DNA of 64,000 nt. It comes from Juglans regia (Eukaryota; Streptophyta; Magnoliopsida; Fagales; Juglandaceae). Each line of letters opens with the position of its first letter. Position 1 is the first letter of the stretch. The translations under genes were made by a program, and so were the position numbers. Shown in pieces: positions 24,401-35,590 of this stretch. The notes below the pieces were generated by a model. It saw only the letters and a program-made list of their open reading frames with translations. It searched no databases and was not told the DNA's origin. The stretch is taken from positions 1,984,001 to 2,048,000 of the forward strand of contig NC_049911.1 in NCBI RefSeq assembly GCF_001411555.2. Reading direction: 5' to 3'.

Positions 24401-24763
24401 AAAATTATTATATGACATAATTTAATTTAAAAAATAAATTTTAAAATTTGAATATTACAAATCAAATATTAATATTTAAGTAATGTGGATTGTATACTCT
24501 ACATATCGGTTTGAGAATATAATAACTCAAAGATATATGTCAAGAATATTTACACTGATTTAAAATATGAGTGAGTCGTGGACTATTTTAAAATAAAAAT
24601 TATATTTCCAAGTCGATGTGTATGAAATATTTAATAAAGTGCTTATTTAACATAATTTGATTTGAAAGATAAATTTTAAAATTTGAATCTTACGAATCAA
24701 ATTTTACTATTTAAATTATATAAATGATATATTTTACATACTGACTTGAAAATATAATAACTC
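24401..24763. repeat. Two diverged direct copies of a ~130-bp AT-rich unit
   Basis: Copy one (about 24401-24530) and copy two (about 24636-24763) share ACATAATTT, ATAAATTTTAAAATTTGAAT, AATCAAAT and a closing GAGAATATAATAACTCA-like segment, in the same order. There is no coding capacity. The unit is probably part of an old repeat that was duplicated locally. Confidence 0.7.
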
Positions 24764-24896
24764 ATTTTAAAAACTTAGATAAAGAAAAATCTCCACGCTT
24801 GAACAAAAGCCTCCACATTTCAACTACCATTTTAGGAGGGAAAAAGGTTGGAGAGATTCATATTTATCTTTTTATTTTGAATAATAATATTTGGTC

Positions 24897-25116
24897 ATCT
24901 TAAACTTACTGCTCAAATGGCTCTCTTGACGTGGCACCACCATGTGGTACCATGTGGTTTATTAAAAAAGTTAAAAACACAAACATAAAAGGGATAGGAA
25001 ATCTAGAATTTCAATCTTCTTCTTTTTTATTTTCAAACACCCTTTTGTTTTATTTTTTATTTTTAATAAACTACATGGCCACGTCAAGAAGGCCATTTGA
25101 GCAATAAATTTAAGAT
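24897..25116. mobile_element. Foldback MITE, ~220 bp
   Basis: The left arm ATCTTAAACTTACTGCTCAA pairs with the right arm (ATCTTAAATTTATTGCTCAA read inward), and pairing continues through CTTGACGTGGC and the following TTTATTAAAAA segment. No target duplication was settled, so the superfamily is open. The element at 32681-32934 shares its subterminal GTGG[C/T]ACCAC and TTATTAAAAAA segments. Confidence 0.7.
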
Positions 25117-25655
25117 AGTCTATATAGAGTAGTACTACATGTAATTATAATTTTACATACAATATCAATTTTATCAATTTTATTTTTAAAATAAAATTTC
25201 AAATTTCATAATTTTTAATATATCAACAATTTACACGTCGACACATATTTTTATGTAAGCAAAAAATATAAATACATATATCATTTTCCTTTTAAACACT
25301 CATCTTTCCAATTTTCAAAAGAAGAGAAACATATAACTCTTCCAAACTCATGTTAGTAAGCCTTAAGGCAATAATCAAGATACAATAATGTTAGGTTTGA
25401 CTGGTGAGTTAATATGTAAATTAAAAATTAAATAAAATATTATTAAAATATTATTTTTTAATATTATTATCATTTTGAAATTTAAAAAAATTGAATTGTT
25501 TATTATATTTTATGGGCGAATTTATGAAAGTTGTAATGATGAGATGAGATAGATTGAGAGTATTTCTCGATCCAATTTGAACCTAATTTAACAAAAATGT
25601 TAGGGACACAACCAATATATAATAGTACTTAACCACATAGTAAATATTACTTTTT
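25117..25655. other. AT-rich intergenic stretch
   Basis: No gene is visible. It includes part of a dispersed repeat (about 25430-25560) containing AAAGTTGTAATGATGAGATG, shared with several places between 32 and 38 kb. Confidence 0.6.
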
Positions 25656-25918
25656 TGTCAAGAATTCGATGCATAATGAATTGGGAACTTGATGAAAGCT
25701 GAAAAGGAAGGAAATAAATGAGAGGAAATGAGTCTGGTAATATATTGAATTGTATTGAATGAATAATACGTAAATGTACAAGTGTATTTATACTAAGTCA
25801 TCAACTTCAATAACTGAATTAACAGAAATAACAGAAACTATCTATTCTCCTCTTCTTTGACTTTTTCTTCTTTTGACTTTAATTTCATAATCTCAATGTG
25901 TGAAGCTATACTCCAACA
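25656..25918 (-). repeat. 3' LTR of the third copia element
   Basis: 263 bp; plus-strand ends are TGTCAAGAATTC and ACTCCAACA. It is preceded on the minus strand by the purine-rich GAGGGAGG (about 25919-25926). Confidence 0.9.
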
Positions 25919-25924
25919 CCTCCC

Positions 25925-28900
25925 TCAATATGAACATGTATATTAAGAATGTTCATCTTGCGAAGTATATGATGAAATAGTAAGGAACCGTGAGGTTTTG
26001 TGAATGTATATGGCAATTGCAATCTTGATGGAATGTGAAAAAACTTGATAATGTTCTCCTGTAACTTTTCTCAAGCAAGATGACAATCAATTTGAATATG
26101 TTTTGTTCTATCATGTTGGACTGGATTTGTGGCAATAGATAACGCTGACTTGCTATCAGTGTAGAGTGATGATGTTGGCTGATGATGGTTGATGTGTAGA
26201 TCTTGTAAAGCATAAACTAACCATTGAATTTTACAAGTGGTTGCTGCAAGTGCATAATATTTTGTTTCTGCAGGAGATCTACTAATAGTAGCTTGCTTTT
26301 TAGATTTCCATGAAATTAGTGACTTGCCCACAAAGATTGCAAAACCTGTAATGCTTCATAGAGTATCAATGTTGCCTTCCCAATCACTATCTGAGAAAGC
26401 TTTAAGCTGTAAGTCTGATGATGCAGAAACAAATAGACATTGTCCTAATGTAGCCTTCAAGTATTTTAGTACTCTAATTGTTGCTTGATAATGGCTAACA
26501 AGAGGTTTAGCAAAAAACTAAGTTAACACTTGAATAAAATAGGCTAAATCTGGTCTTGTGATTGTCAAGTAAAATAGTCTTCCAACAAGTCTCATGTAAG
26601 CTTATGGATCCTTATAAGGATTAGGATGAGTTCCACTTAGTTTAAGATTAGACTCCATTGGGAAAGCATCAAGTTTTGAACCCATAACACCAGAGTCTTT
26701 AAGTATGTCTAATGCATACTTTCTTTGGTAGAGTGAAATGCCAGTTTTTTATCTTATTACTTCCAAACCAAGGAAGTACTTGAGCTGCCCCAAATCTTTG
26801 ATGGTAAACTTGTCATGCAGAAAATCTTTTAGCAATTGAATTTCTAACAAACTGTCAATAGCTAGTAATACATCATCTACATATACTAGTAGTGCCATAA
26901 AGGAAGTTGTGGATTTCTTAATGAACAATGAACAGTCAAAGTTTCCTTGAACAAATCCATAACTGATGGAAGTAGTAGACAACTTTGCAAATGACTGTCT
27001 GGAAGCCTGTTTTAGCCCATAAAGACTTTTGAGAAGTCTAAAAACTTTGTTACCCTTTTTTACAATCAATCCAAGAGGTAACTCCATATACACCTCCTTA
27101 TGCAAATCACCATGTAGAAATACATTATTTACATCTAGTTGATGAATGTGCCAGTTTTTAATTGCAGCCACAGCAAGCAGTAATCTAATAGATGTAATTT
27201 TAGCCACAAGAGAAAATGTATCAAAGAAATCCAATCCTTTTTGCTGCGTATAGTCTTTTGCCACCAATCTAGCTTCTTTATAGTTTCATCAGCCTTATAT
27301 TTGATTTGAAATAACCATTTACAACCAATGGTCTGTTTGCTTTTAGGAAGAGTAACTAGCTCCAAGGTTTTATTTAATTCTAAAGCATCAAGTTTAGCTT
27401 TCATGACAGTTTTCTATTCAGGTAGTGTAGCAGCCTGTTTGTAGGTTTTAGGTTCTGTAAAGTTTGAAATGGAGGCAAGAAATGCTTTGTGTGTGAAGCT
27501 GGCAATCTATTTGCAGAAAGAAAAGAGGAATTAGGATAGAGATTACCTTTAGTAGAAGAACAAACAATAGAAGTAGATTCATGGTTTGCATTTGAAGAAA
27601 CATTGCTACAATAATAATCCTGCATAAAAATAGGTGTTTGTCTAATTCTAGAAGATTTTCTGATATTTGAGGTATTTATAGTATTGTAATGAGAAATCTA
27701 ATCAGTATTTGAAGCTATTTCATTGGAAGAAATATGTTCTTCATTAGGAAAATAAGACGATGAAGTCTACTCTGAAGTAAGGGATGAACATGTATGAACT
27801 TCAGAATCATAAGGAAATTCTGAAAGAGGAAACAGAAAAAAATGAGTCTCAAGTTTTCATGGAAAAGCTGCAAAGGAAAGAATGGTTTCATATAATACAA
27901 CATTTCTAGAGATGAAGGTTTTGTTGGTATTAAGGTTCATTAATTTGTAACATTTAACATCAGAAGGGTAACCTAGAAATATTGATTTTGTAGCTCTTGG
28001 ATCGAATTTATGTCTGTCATTTGTAAGTGTATAAGTAAAATAAAGACAACCAAGGACTTTAAGATGAGAGAGATTAGGTGGTTTATTAAAAATCATTTCA
28101 TAGGGTGTTTTGTTTTTAATTGGTTGGAACATTAAGGCTCTAACTGTGCTTAGCAAGTGCTGATGTTTCCTTTCAACAACTCAAATTTGTTGTGGAGTTT
28201 GTATACAACTTCTTTGATGCAAAATATCATTTTCATTATAAAATTGAGTAAGAAAAACTTCTAGTCCATTGTCTGATATTATAGTTTTGATAGAAACACT
28301 AAATTGTGTTGCTATCATTTTACAAATTTTTTTTATTAAAAGTACTTTAAATTTTTCCTTAAGCATGTATACCCCAAGTGCATCGTGTAAAATCATCAAC
28401 TATAGTTAGGAAAAACTTAAAACTAGAATAAGAAACAGTGGCAAAAGGACCTCATATGTCACAATGGATCAAATCAAATATTTTATTAGAGTTACTTTGA
28501 GATACAGTAAATGAAAGTTTTCTTTGCTTTGCTAAAGGATAGATGTCATAGACATTATTACAATCAAGAGTTATAAAGGATTCTAACTGTTTGAGAGAGG
28601 ATAACCTCGAACTAGAAACATGACCCCTAATATACAATGCCAAAGGCCTAACTGTTTTTTAGTAATGGTTGAAGCAAAAGGTGTAGAATTAAACTTGAAT
28701 TGAGTGCAGGAATAAGCTTTTGAAGAACCTTGAGACAAATGGTAGAATCTTTGTTTCTCAAATGCAATCACAATCATCTTCTTCACTGATTGGTCTTATA
28801 AAAGGCAATAAGAGTCATAAAAGATAGAGAAATGTTAGATTCTTTGATTAGTTTGAAAAAAGATAATAGGTTAAAGGAAAATGTGGGAACACACAGAACA

Positions 28901-30220
28901 TTATGTAAAAATAGTGTGTTAGAAAGACATTGTACCAATATGTGTTGCTGGACCAATATGTCCATTAGGAAGATTAATAGAAGTAATTATTTATTTAGGT
29001 GGAGAAGAATATAGGAGGGGTGAACAGATCATATAATCTGTTGCACCAGTGTCAAGAATCCAAGAAAAATTAGATTTTAGAGTATAAGAGATAGAATTGC
29101 AAGAAATAAAAGGGTGTTCTTTACCAGAGAATTAGGAAGAAGTGACAAGGTTTATTGCTACTGTCGAGGTGGTATTCTGAGAGGGTTGAGAGGAATTGGC
29201 AAGTGCTAGAAGTTTATTGAATTCTTTAGAAGTTAAAGAAAATCTCTGTTGCTCATTATTATTTTGAATATAGATCTCTCCAGTTGAAATGGCAGCATGT
29301 GCAGAAGGCATGTTTCGCTTTCGTTTTGGTCCAATTCATCCAGGAGGATACCCATAGAGCTAAAAACACTTATCAACTGTATGTCTATTGTATCCACTGT
29401 GAGTACAATGCAAGGAAGACTTCTTTGGTTTCTCTTTCAAGAACTTGGATTGAGTAGTTGGCTGAGGGAACTACTTGGCCATTAAGGCATGTGTCTCATT
29501 ACATGCAGAATTGGTAAGTTGTCTCTAACTCTCTTCTTGGAGCAGCAATGAAAAGACTTTAGAAATACTAGGCAATGGAACAACAAGGAGTAGTTGACTC
29601 CTAACAGAGGCATAAGAATAATTTAATCCAACAAAAAACTTCTACACATAATCAGACTGTTGTCGAAGTAGCAAGAAATTGAAAAGATCACAGGTACATG
29701 TTGACATCTTTCCACAGATGCATGTTGGAAATGGCTTATAGCTAACATACTCATCCCAAAGGGTTTTAAAAGCATTGAAATATTTGGTTACAGATAAAGA
29801 CACTTGACTTATGCAGCTTAGAGATTTTTCAAGATGAAAAACTCTTGGTTCATCACTTCTTAGATATCTGGTCTTTAATTCATTCCAGAGATCAACAGCC
29901 GAGGAAACATCTAACAGGTTGTTTCTTATTTCTTTAGAAATAGAATTTATCAACTAAGAAAGTACCAGATTATTGGCACGCAACCAAGCTATATGAGCAA
30001 CAAGTTGATCAATTGGAGGAGAAGAAATCGAACCATCAATGAAGGTAACCTTGTTCTTGACAGTCAAGGCTATTGTGATCGAGCGACTCCAAGCTACATA
30101 GTTATCTCTAGTAAATATTTATGAGACTAAGAGGGCATCAGGATTATCACTAGGATGAAGATAATACAGGCTTGAAGAATCATCTGAAGGATTTACAGGT
30201 GTAAAACTGGTAGAATTCAT
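25925..30220 (-). pseudogene. copia Gag-Pol of the third element, many stops
   Basis: A Gag start (MNSTSFTPVNPSDDSS) lies at 30220. Gag includes KTRYLRSDEPRVFHLEKSLS and the cysteine-rich YKPFPTCICGKMSTCTCDLF segment (29642-29953). Protease appears as SWILDTGATDY near 29050. Integrase, reverse transcriptase (26749-27404, with [28 protein letters not shown] and YVDDVLLA) and RNase H (26071-26331, with SWKSKKQATISRSPAE and TDSKSALSIA) follow. Parts lie in different frames with stops between, so no product is expected. Confidence 0.85.
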
Positions 30221-30359
30221 ACCAAGAACGTATAGAGAAAAACACAAGAAATATTTATTGAGGATCACTACAAAATCTGAAATGAAAAAATGTAGTGCAG
30301 AGGAGAGGTTCAAGAAAGAACAGAGAAACAAATGAATGAAATAATTTTATGATACGGAA

Positions 30360-30380
30360 GCAATTATCAATCTGATACCA
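30360..30380 (-). promoter_or_regulatory. Primer-binding site of the third copia element
   Basis: Minus-strand TGGTATCAGATTG follows the 5' LTR directly. It is the initiator methionine tRNA type, and the same sequence is used by the related element at 50330. Confidence 0.85.
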
Positions 30381-30643
30381 TGTCAAGAATTCGATGCAGA
30401 ATGAATTGGGAACTTGATGAAAGCAGAAAAGGAAGCAAATAGAGGAGAGGAAATCAGTCTGTGTAATAGACTGAATTGTATTGAACGAATAATACGTAAA
30501 TGTACAAGTGTATTTATACTAAGTCATCAACTTCAATAACTGAATTAACAGAAATAAAAGAACTATATATTCTTCCCTTCTTTGACTTTTTCTTCTTTTG
30601 ACTTTAATTCCATATTCTCAATGTGTGAAGCTATACTCCAACA
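30381..30643 (-). repeat. 5' LTR of the third copia element
   Basis: 263 bp, partner of 25656-25918; followed by a T run that supplies the TTTTT duplication. Confidence 0.9.
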
Positions 30644-30974
30644 TTTTTTTAAAAATTTATCGACTATTACTTTGCATATAGTGTATTTGAATTAAGAAAT
30701 ATATATATTCATTGTGAAGTTATAAAACGGTTATGTCCATACCAGTTTTCACTAATTCATCTATAGAAAGTTTTAGTTAAGTATAATTATTGACATATCA
30801 AACACAACATTAATATGAAAGTATAATGCATTAGTTAGTATAAAAAAATATTTGTATTTTGAAATGTTGTTACAATTATTAATGTGATTCTACAATAAAC
30901 TATGTGTTTATAAGCTAACTTGCAAGTAATTGAATTGGAATTGGTTAACTTGGAATTCAACTAGATAAGTGTTA

Positions 30975-31679
30975 TTAGGGGTGTAAATTGAAACCGGAAA
31001 ATCGGAAAACCGAACCGGACCGGACCGGTTTTGAACCGGTCCGGTCCGGAACCGGTTTTTAAAATGTAAAAACCGGCCGGTTTCGGTCCGGTTCCGATTC
31101 TGGGATTTTTTGGACCGGATCGGACCGGCTGATTAAAAATAATAAAAAATAATATTTTTATATATAAGTTTTATACAAAATATTTTTTATATATTAAATA
31201 TTAATATATATAAGTTTTATATATAATATATAATTATAAATTTTTATGTGAAATTTTATATATAACATATATATTCATATATGAAATAATTTCTTATTAT
31301 AATTTATAAATTATTACATAAAATGTTAATACTAAATCACTAAAAGTTTATAACTAATACTAATATATAACTTATAACTATACCAATAGTCTAATATTAA
31401 TACTGTTATATAGTCTAATATATAAATAAAAGTATAAAACAGTTTTTTTTAAATCAATTTTTTTTTTATAAATAAATTTTTAATGACAAATTGTGAAATT
31501 TACATTTAAAAAAAACCGGAAAACCGGACTGGACTGGACCGGAAACCGGTAAAACCGAAAGTACCGGTTTAGGAGGGTAACCGGTGCGTAATCGGTTTTG
31601 AAAAATACAAAACCGGTACATACCAGTTCGGTCCTAGATTTTATCCAAAACCAGACTGGACCGGACCGGTTAGACCCCT
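30975..31679. mobile_element. hAT-type MITE with ACCGG/GGACCGG subterminal repeats, ~705 bp
   Basis: Ends TTAGGGGTG and GACCCCT are flanked by an 8-bp duplication AAGTGTTA (30967-30974 and 31680-31687). Each end carries many ACCGG and GGACCGG units, and the roughly 400-bp centre is almost pure AT. Length and layout match the element at 9203-9906, although the inner sequence has diverged. Confidence 0.88.
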
Positions 31680-32067
31680 AAGTGTTACAATCACAAAAAA
31701 ATTTCATAAAAGTAAATATGTAAACTGACATATCTTTATATGATAAATTATATCTATTTTACAATAAAAGTAATTTTACAATCTAACGTACAACATCAAA
31801 ACACATTAATTTATAGGTTACTTTTATGTGATCTCTTTATAACTAAAATATTTATTGTTCAACTAATATGTTATCCTTTATAGTAACTGGGGGAGGGTGT
31901 AGTTGTTGGTTCTAACCCCATAAATCATACGTCCTATTTTTTAAAAATAAGTATAAGTCGTTGATATTTGGATGTATCATATAATCGCCACAATGATACA
32001 TAGTAATATATGTGATACTTAGTAAGTTACCATGTTATTATAATTGTGGTTTGACAAATTCAAAAAA

Positions 32068-32238
32068 GAAAAATTATACTTATCATCTTCTACCGTACAC
32101 ATCAATATGTGATTTATCATTCTTATTCTTCAATTTAAACACACGTGTTGATGTGTAAATATGTTTATTTAAATAGAACGATAAAAATGACAAATCATAT
32201 CACGATATATGATGTGAGGATAATAAGTAATATTTCTC
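32068..32238. mobile_element. Mutator-type MITE, 171 bp, near-perfect 9-bp target duplication
   Basis: The ends read inward as GAAAAATTATACTTATCATC and GAGAAATATTACTTATTATC. The flanks TTCAAAAAA (32059-32067) and TTCGAAAAA (32239-32247) match at eight of nine positions. The pairing continues into TATGTGATTTATCATT and its mirror. No coding capacity. Confidence 0.7.
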
Positions 32239-32680
32239 TTCGAAAAATGTAACTAAACTCTAACCATTCTATGTAGAAGTGATTTCCTAGTCAAATCTTA
32301 AGTTGAACTTGTCATGTTCAGTGCAATATGACCTTTAAAACTCGTTAATATTCATAATAAGACATTTGAGGTTGTGTTTGCTCGTTGAACAAAACTCAAT
32401 TCATCTCAAACAAATTATTGATGAGATCTACTATTTTATCAATTTCTCATAAAAAAAGTTAAATTCATCTCAACCTATTTTATATATTTCAACCTAAAAA
32501 GTTAAACCATCTCAACCTAAAAAAATTAAATCCATCTCAATGAGACTTACAAAATACTACTATTTACAATTCAACTCATCTCAACATTTAAACGTAGCCT
32601 AAAACTATTTAAATTTAAATTCTTAAATTAATAATTATTTAATATAAAAACAAAACATGTTGCTTAATATGATTAAAAAG

Positions 32681-32934
32681 TAATGCTATTATATCCTTAA
32701 TTTATATCACTCTGTTTACCCTTTGATGTGGTACCACACGTGACTTATTAAAAAATTAAAAAAAAATATATTCAAAATAAAACGGCATCTGAAAACACAC
32801 AAAGTGGAAGACTAAAACTCTCGATTCACCCTACCATTTTATGTTTGTGTTTTTAATTTTTTTAATAAGCTACTCATTGTGGTGCCACATTAAGAAATAA
32901 AGCGAGTGATATAAATTATGAGACATAATAGAAT
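32681..32934. mobile_element. Foldback MITE related to that at 24897
   Basis: The left arm has CTATTATATCCTTAATTTATATCACT and the right arm its mirror with few changes. Inner segments GTGGTACCAC and TTATTAAAAAATT and their mirrors are shared with 24897-25116 in opposite orientation. No exact target duplication was found; limits are approximate. Confidence 0.65.
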
Positions 32935-33345
32935 TAATCATAATTAAATGTCAAGTTGTCCTTTGAAAATTACAGAAGAAATCAATTTTAGATGTTCTAC
33001 TATTGTCGTGTCTTTACCATTAGTGAAAAACACTATCGACAAGGAAAAATACTTGTTAAACTAAGGATTATGACTGACAATCCTGAACGATTGTATTTTT
33101 TTATTTTTTTTACTTAATATTTAAGAAAATAATTATTATTGAATCGGTGTTTTCTTATATTTTTTTAAATTTTTTTTAAAGATATATAAAAAATAATTAA
33201 AAATAAAACAAAACAAAAAATAGATTCACACTTATCGGTACAATATAGGGACACCATTCTCGATCCGCTAGCATTGTCTATCAATAAGATGTTACTCGGT
33301 ATCGATGTAAGTGATTTGATCGGAAAAAGATAAAGAAAATACTAA

Positions 33346-33468
33346 GTGCGGTTTGGATATTGAGATGAGATAAGATGATTTTAGATGAAAGTTGTAAAAA
33401 TTTAAAAAATTATAATGATGAGATAAGATAAGATAAAATATTTTTACTATCTAAACGGGACTAAAGGG
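33346..33468. repeat. Dispersed GGTTTGGATA...GAGATGAGATAAGATGA repeat
   Basis: This unit opens GCGGTTTGGATATTGAGATG and closes with TATCTAAACGGGAC, whose mirror resembles its start. Related pieces occur at about 25430-25560, 32365-32600, 34357-34560, 36150-36310 and 55760-55875. It is probably a small transposon family. Confidence 0.6.
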
Positions 33469-34356
33469 ACCGATGGTTTGCGTCAAAAGAAATGGTACAT
33501 TTCTTTGTATATTCGGTGCAAACTTTCAATCTCTTAGGAAGGATAAAAAGAAAAAAAATAAAAAGAGGTGACACTAGTTTATCTCGAGTACTAATGGGAT
33601 TGGTAGGTAAAAACACTTTGACCTATTTTATCTCTACTTTAATTATAAGTGCTCTATGAATTGATATGAAAATCTATTATAGGTATGAAAATCTATGTAC
33701 ATGAATATCGTGTCACATCAGTTTCTCTACCCTGATCCACTACTACGAATCAGCGGTGAACAAATCGTCGGTACTTCTTGTGCGCATGGCAGTTGGGGCC
33801 ACTGAAGAGCAGTGATATCTCAAAGGCTATTACATGTACTGTTGTGTATATCGCTGATTTCCATTATATAGTCTTAATTGATGCATTTATTGATCTTGGG
33901 AGCCTATGGTTGCGTGTACTTCTCATCTTTTTTGTGGTGTTGCTTGATGGGTAATGCTTGAATTGTTCATTCATAGCTATCTTAATGAAAATAAAGGGTA
34001 CCAAAGAGCTTCTAGACTATTTTTTTTTTTAGAGACGGCTATGAGAGTGATAGAGAAAGTAGTGAGGATGAGAGATTGTATCAATTCTACTTTTAGTAGA
34101 TTTTACACTCAAAATTCATAGATATAGGCTTTAGTTCTTAATAACACACCACATACTACATTTTTTTTTTTTTTATTCTTCTTAAACTTATTAAATTATT
34201 CTACTTATCATTCATATATCACACATTTAATAAAATAAAATAAAAATATAGTGTGTGATTTGTTAGAATGATAAATAGATTTTTTCATTGTAATTATAGG
34301 ATCTTTTTTTTTTCATCGTGTATAAAGGACTTTAATTTTTTTCATGAGTCTTTAAG

Positions 34357-34560
34357 GGCTGGCTGGTTTGGTTATACAAAATTAAAATATCTCATCTCAT
34401 ATAATTATTACAACTTTCACAAACTCATATATAAAATATAATAAACAATTCAATATTTTCAAATCTTAAAATAAAAATAATATTAAAAATTTATATTATA
34501 ATAATATTTTATTTAACTTTCAATAAAATATCTCATCTCATCTGACATGCGTAATCAAAT
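34357..34560. repeat. Dispersed ATCTCATCTCAT repeat, ~200 bp
   Basis: The unit runs from GGTTTGGTTATACAAAATTA to ATGCGTAATCAAATGAG. It includes two TATCTCATCTCAT blocks and an AT-rich centre. It is related, in mirror orientation, to the unit at 33346-33468. Confidence 0.55.
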
Positions 34561-35417
34561 GAGATTTAATAGTCTTAATATTTGCATTAATTTCACCCCC
34601 AACATAAAAAATAAAAAATAAAAAAAATTCACATTTTACAGTAACATAAATAAACATTGTTATGCTGAGAATGATATACCTCAACTCCCATACCATCCAT
34701 GGGTTTTATTCTGCGTGGCCATAAAATGGGTAATTTATAATGGTATTAATAATTATCAAGAGTACATAAAGAATATTAATTGTATTCCATAATTTCTCAA
34801 GTCCTGGGGTGGCTGCTCCTCGCATTAGTTGTATGGTCATTTTCAACAAGTGGTTGAACCAACTGTAAAGGCAGTGAGTAACAATGAAGCCTTCAATCAT
34901 GACAGCTGCATCTGATTTATTATCATACATATAATATTTAACAGGTTATATAGGCTTATCGTTGTCTGATGTGGCCGTTTTGTCCAGCCTCGACAATTGC
35001 TTTGGGATTAATCCATCTCCTGACTCTCGATGGACAGTGATGCTAAGAAAGAGGAGGTATTGAATTTAGAAAAATACTGCTCTTACTATTTATTCTTATC
35101 GGTTGAGTTATTTTTTATTTTATTTTTTAAGTTTTTTATTTAATAATTAAAAAAATGTTTTTTAATAATATTATATTTTTTATTATTTAAAAATATTAAA
35201 AAAATATATAAAAAAATTAATAATATAACTAATAGTATTGAGAATGTTTGTGAATAGTAATGAAAAATAATAATAAAATATTAAATAGTAGTAAAAAATA
35301 GATAAAAAGTAATGAATAGTAAAAAAATAAGTAAAAAGTAATAATAAAGTAAAGAATAGTAGTGAGAGTACTTGATAAACACTTTTTCTAAAAGAAAAAA
35401 AAAACAAATTTGAGTTA

Positions 35418-35590
35418 GAGAAATGATACTTGCAGTCGTGAGTATGCAAGCGTTATGCAGTTATTTTGAAAAAAATGAATAAATATGAGACCCATATAAA
35501 AAGAAATTAATTTTTTAATAGTAAATCTCACTCTTTTTCAAAGTGATTGTACGACGTTTATACATTTCATAACTGTATATAGCATTACTT
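35418..35590. mobile_element. Mutator-type MITE, 173 bp, 9-bp target duplication TTTGAGTTA
   Basis: The exact 9-bp sequence TTTGAGTTA flanks the element (35409-35417 and 35591-35599). It is a diverged copy of 10518-10691 in opposite orientation, sharing TGAAAAAAATGAATAAA, GAGACCCA and ATTAATTTTTTAATAGT. Arms begin GAGAAATGATACTTGCAG and AAGTAATGCTATATACAG. Confidence 0.92.

Larger units (their letters stand above)
25656..30643 (-). mobile_element. Ty1/copia retrotransposon (third), decayed but structurally complete
   Basis: Two 263-bp LTRs (25656-25918 and 30381-30643) are flanked by TTTTT on both sides, a plausible 5-bp target duplication. On the minus strand the order is LTR, primer-binding site TGGTATCAGATT, gag, protease, integrase, reverse transcriptase, RNase H, purine tract, LTR. 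The LTRs differ at roughly 15 positions (about 6%), and the coding part has many stops. Protein and LTR ends (TGTTGGAGTATAGC) show that it belongs to the same family as the young element at 50036-54876, and it retains a Gag segment that the young copy lacks. Confidence 0.92.

Noticed and set aside
24897..25116. Assignment of this foldback element to the Mutator group
   Set aside because: No 9-bp duplication could be matched at its ends, so only a general MITE call is given.
34706..34930. 74-residue minus-strand frame (SDAAVMIEGFIVTHCLYSWF)
   Set aside because: No family was recognised, no exon chain could be built around it and it lies in repeat-rich DNA. It may be a gene relic but cannot be supported.
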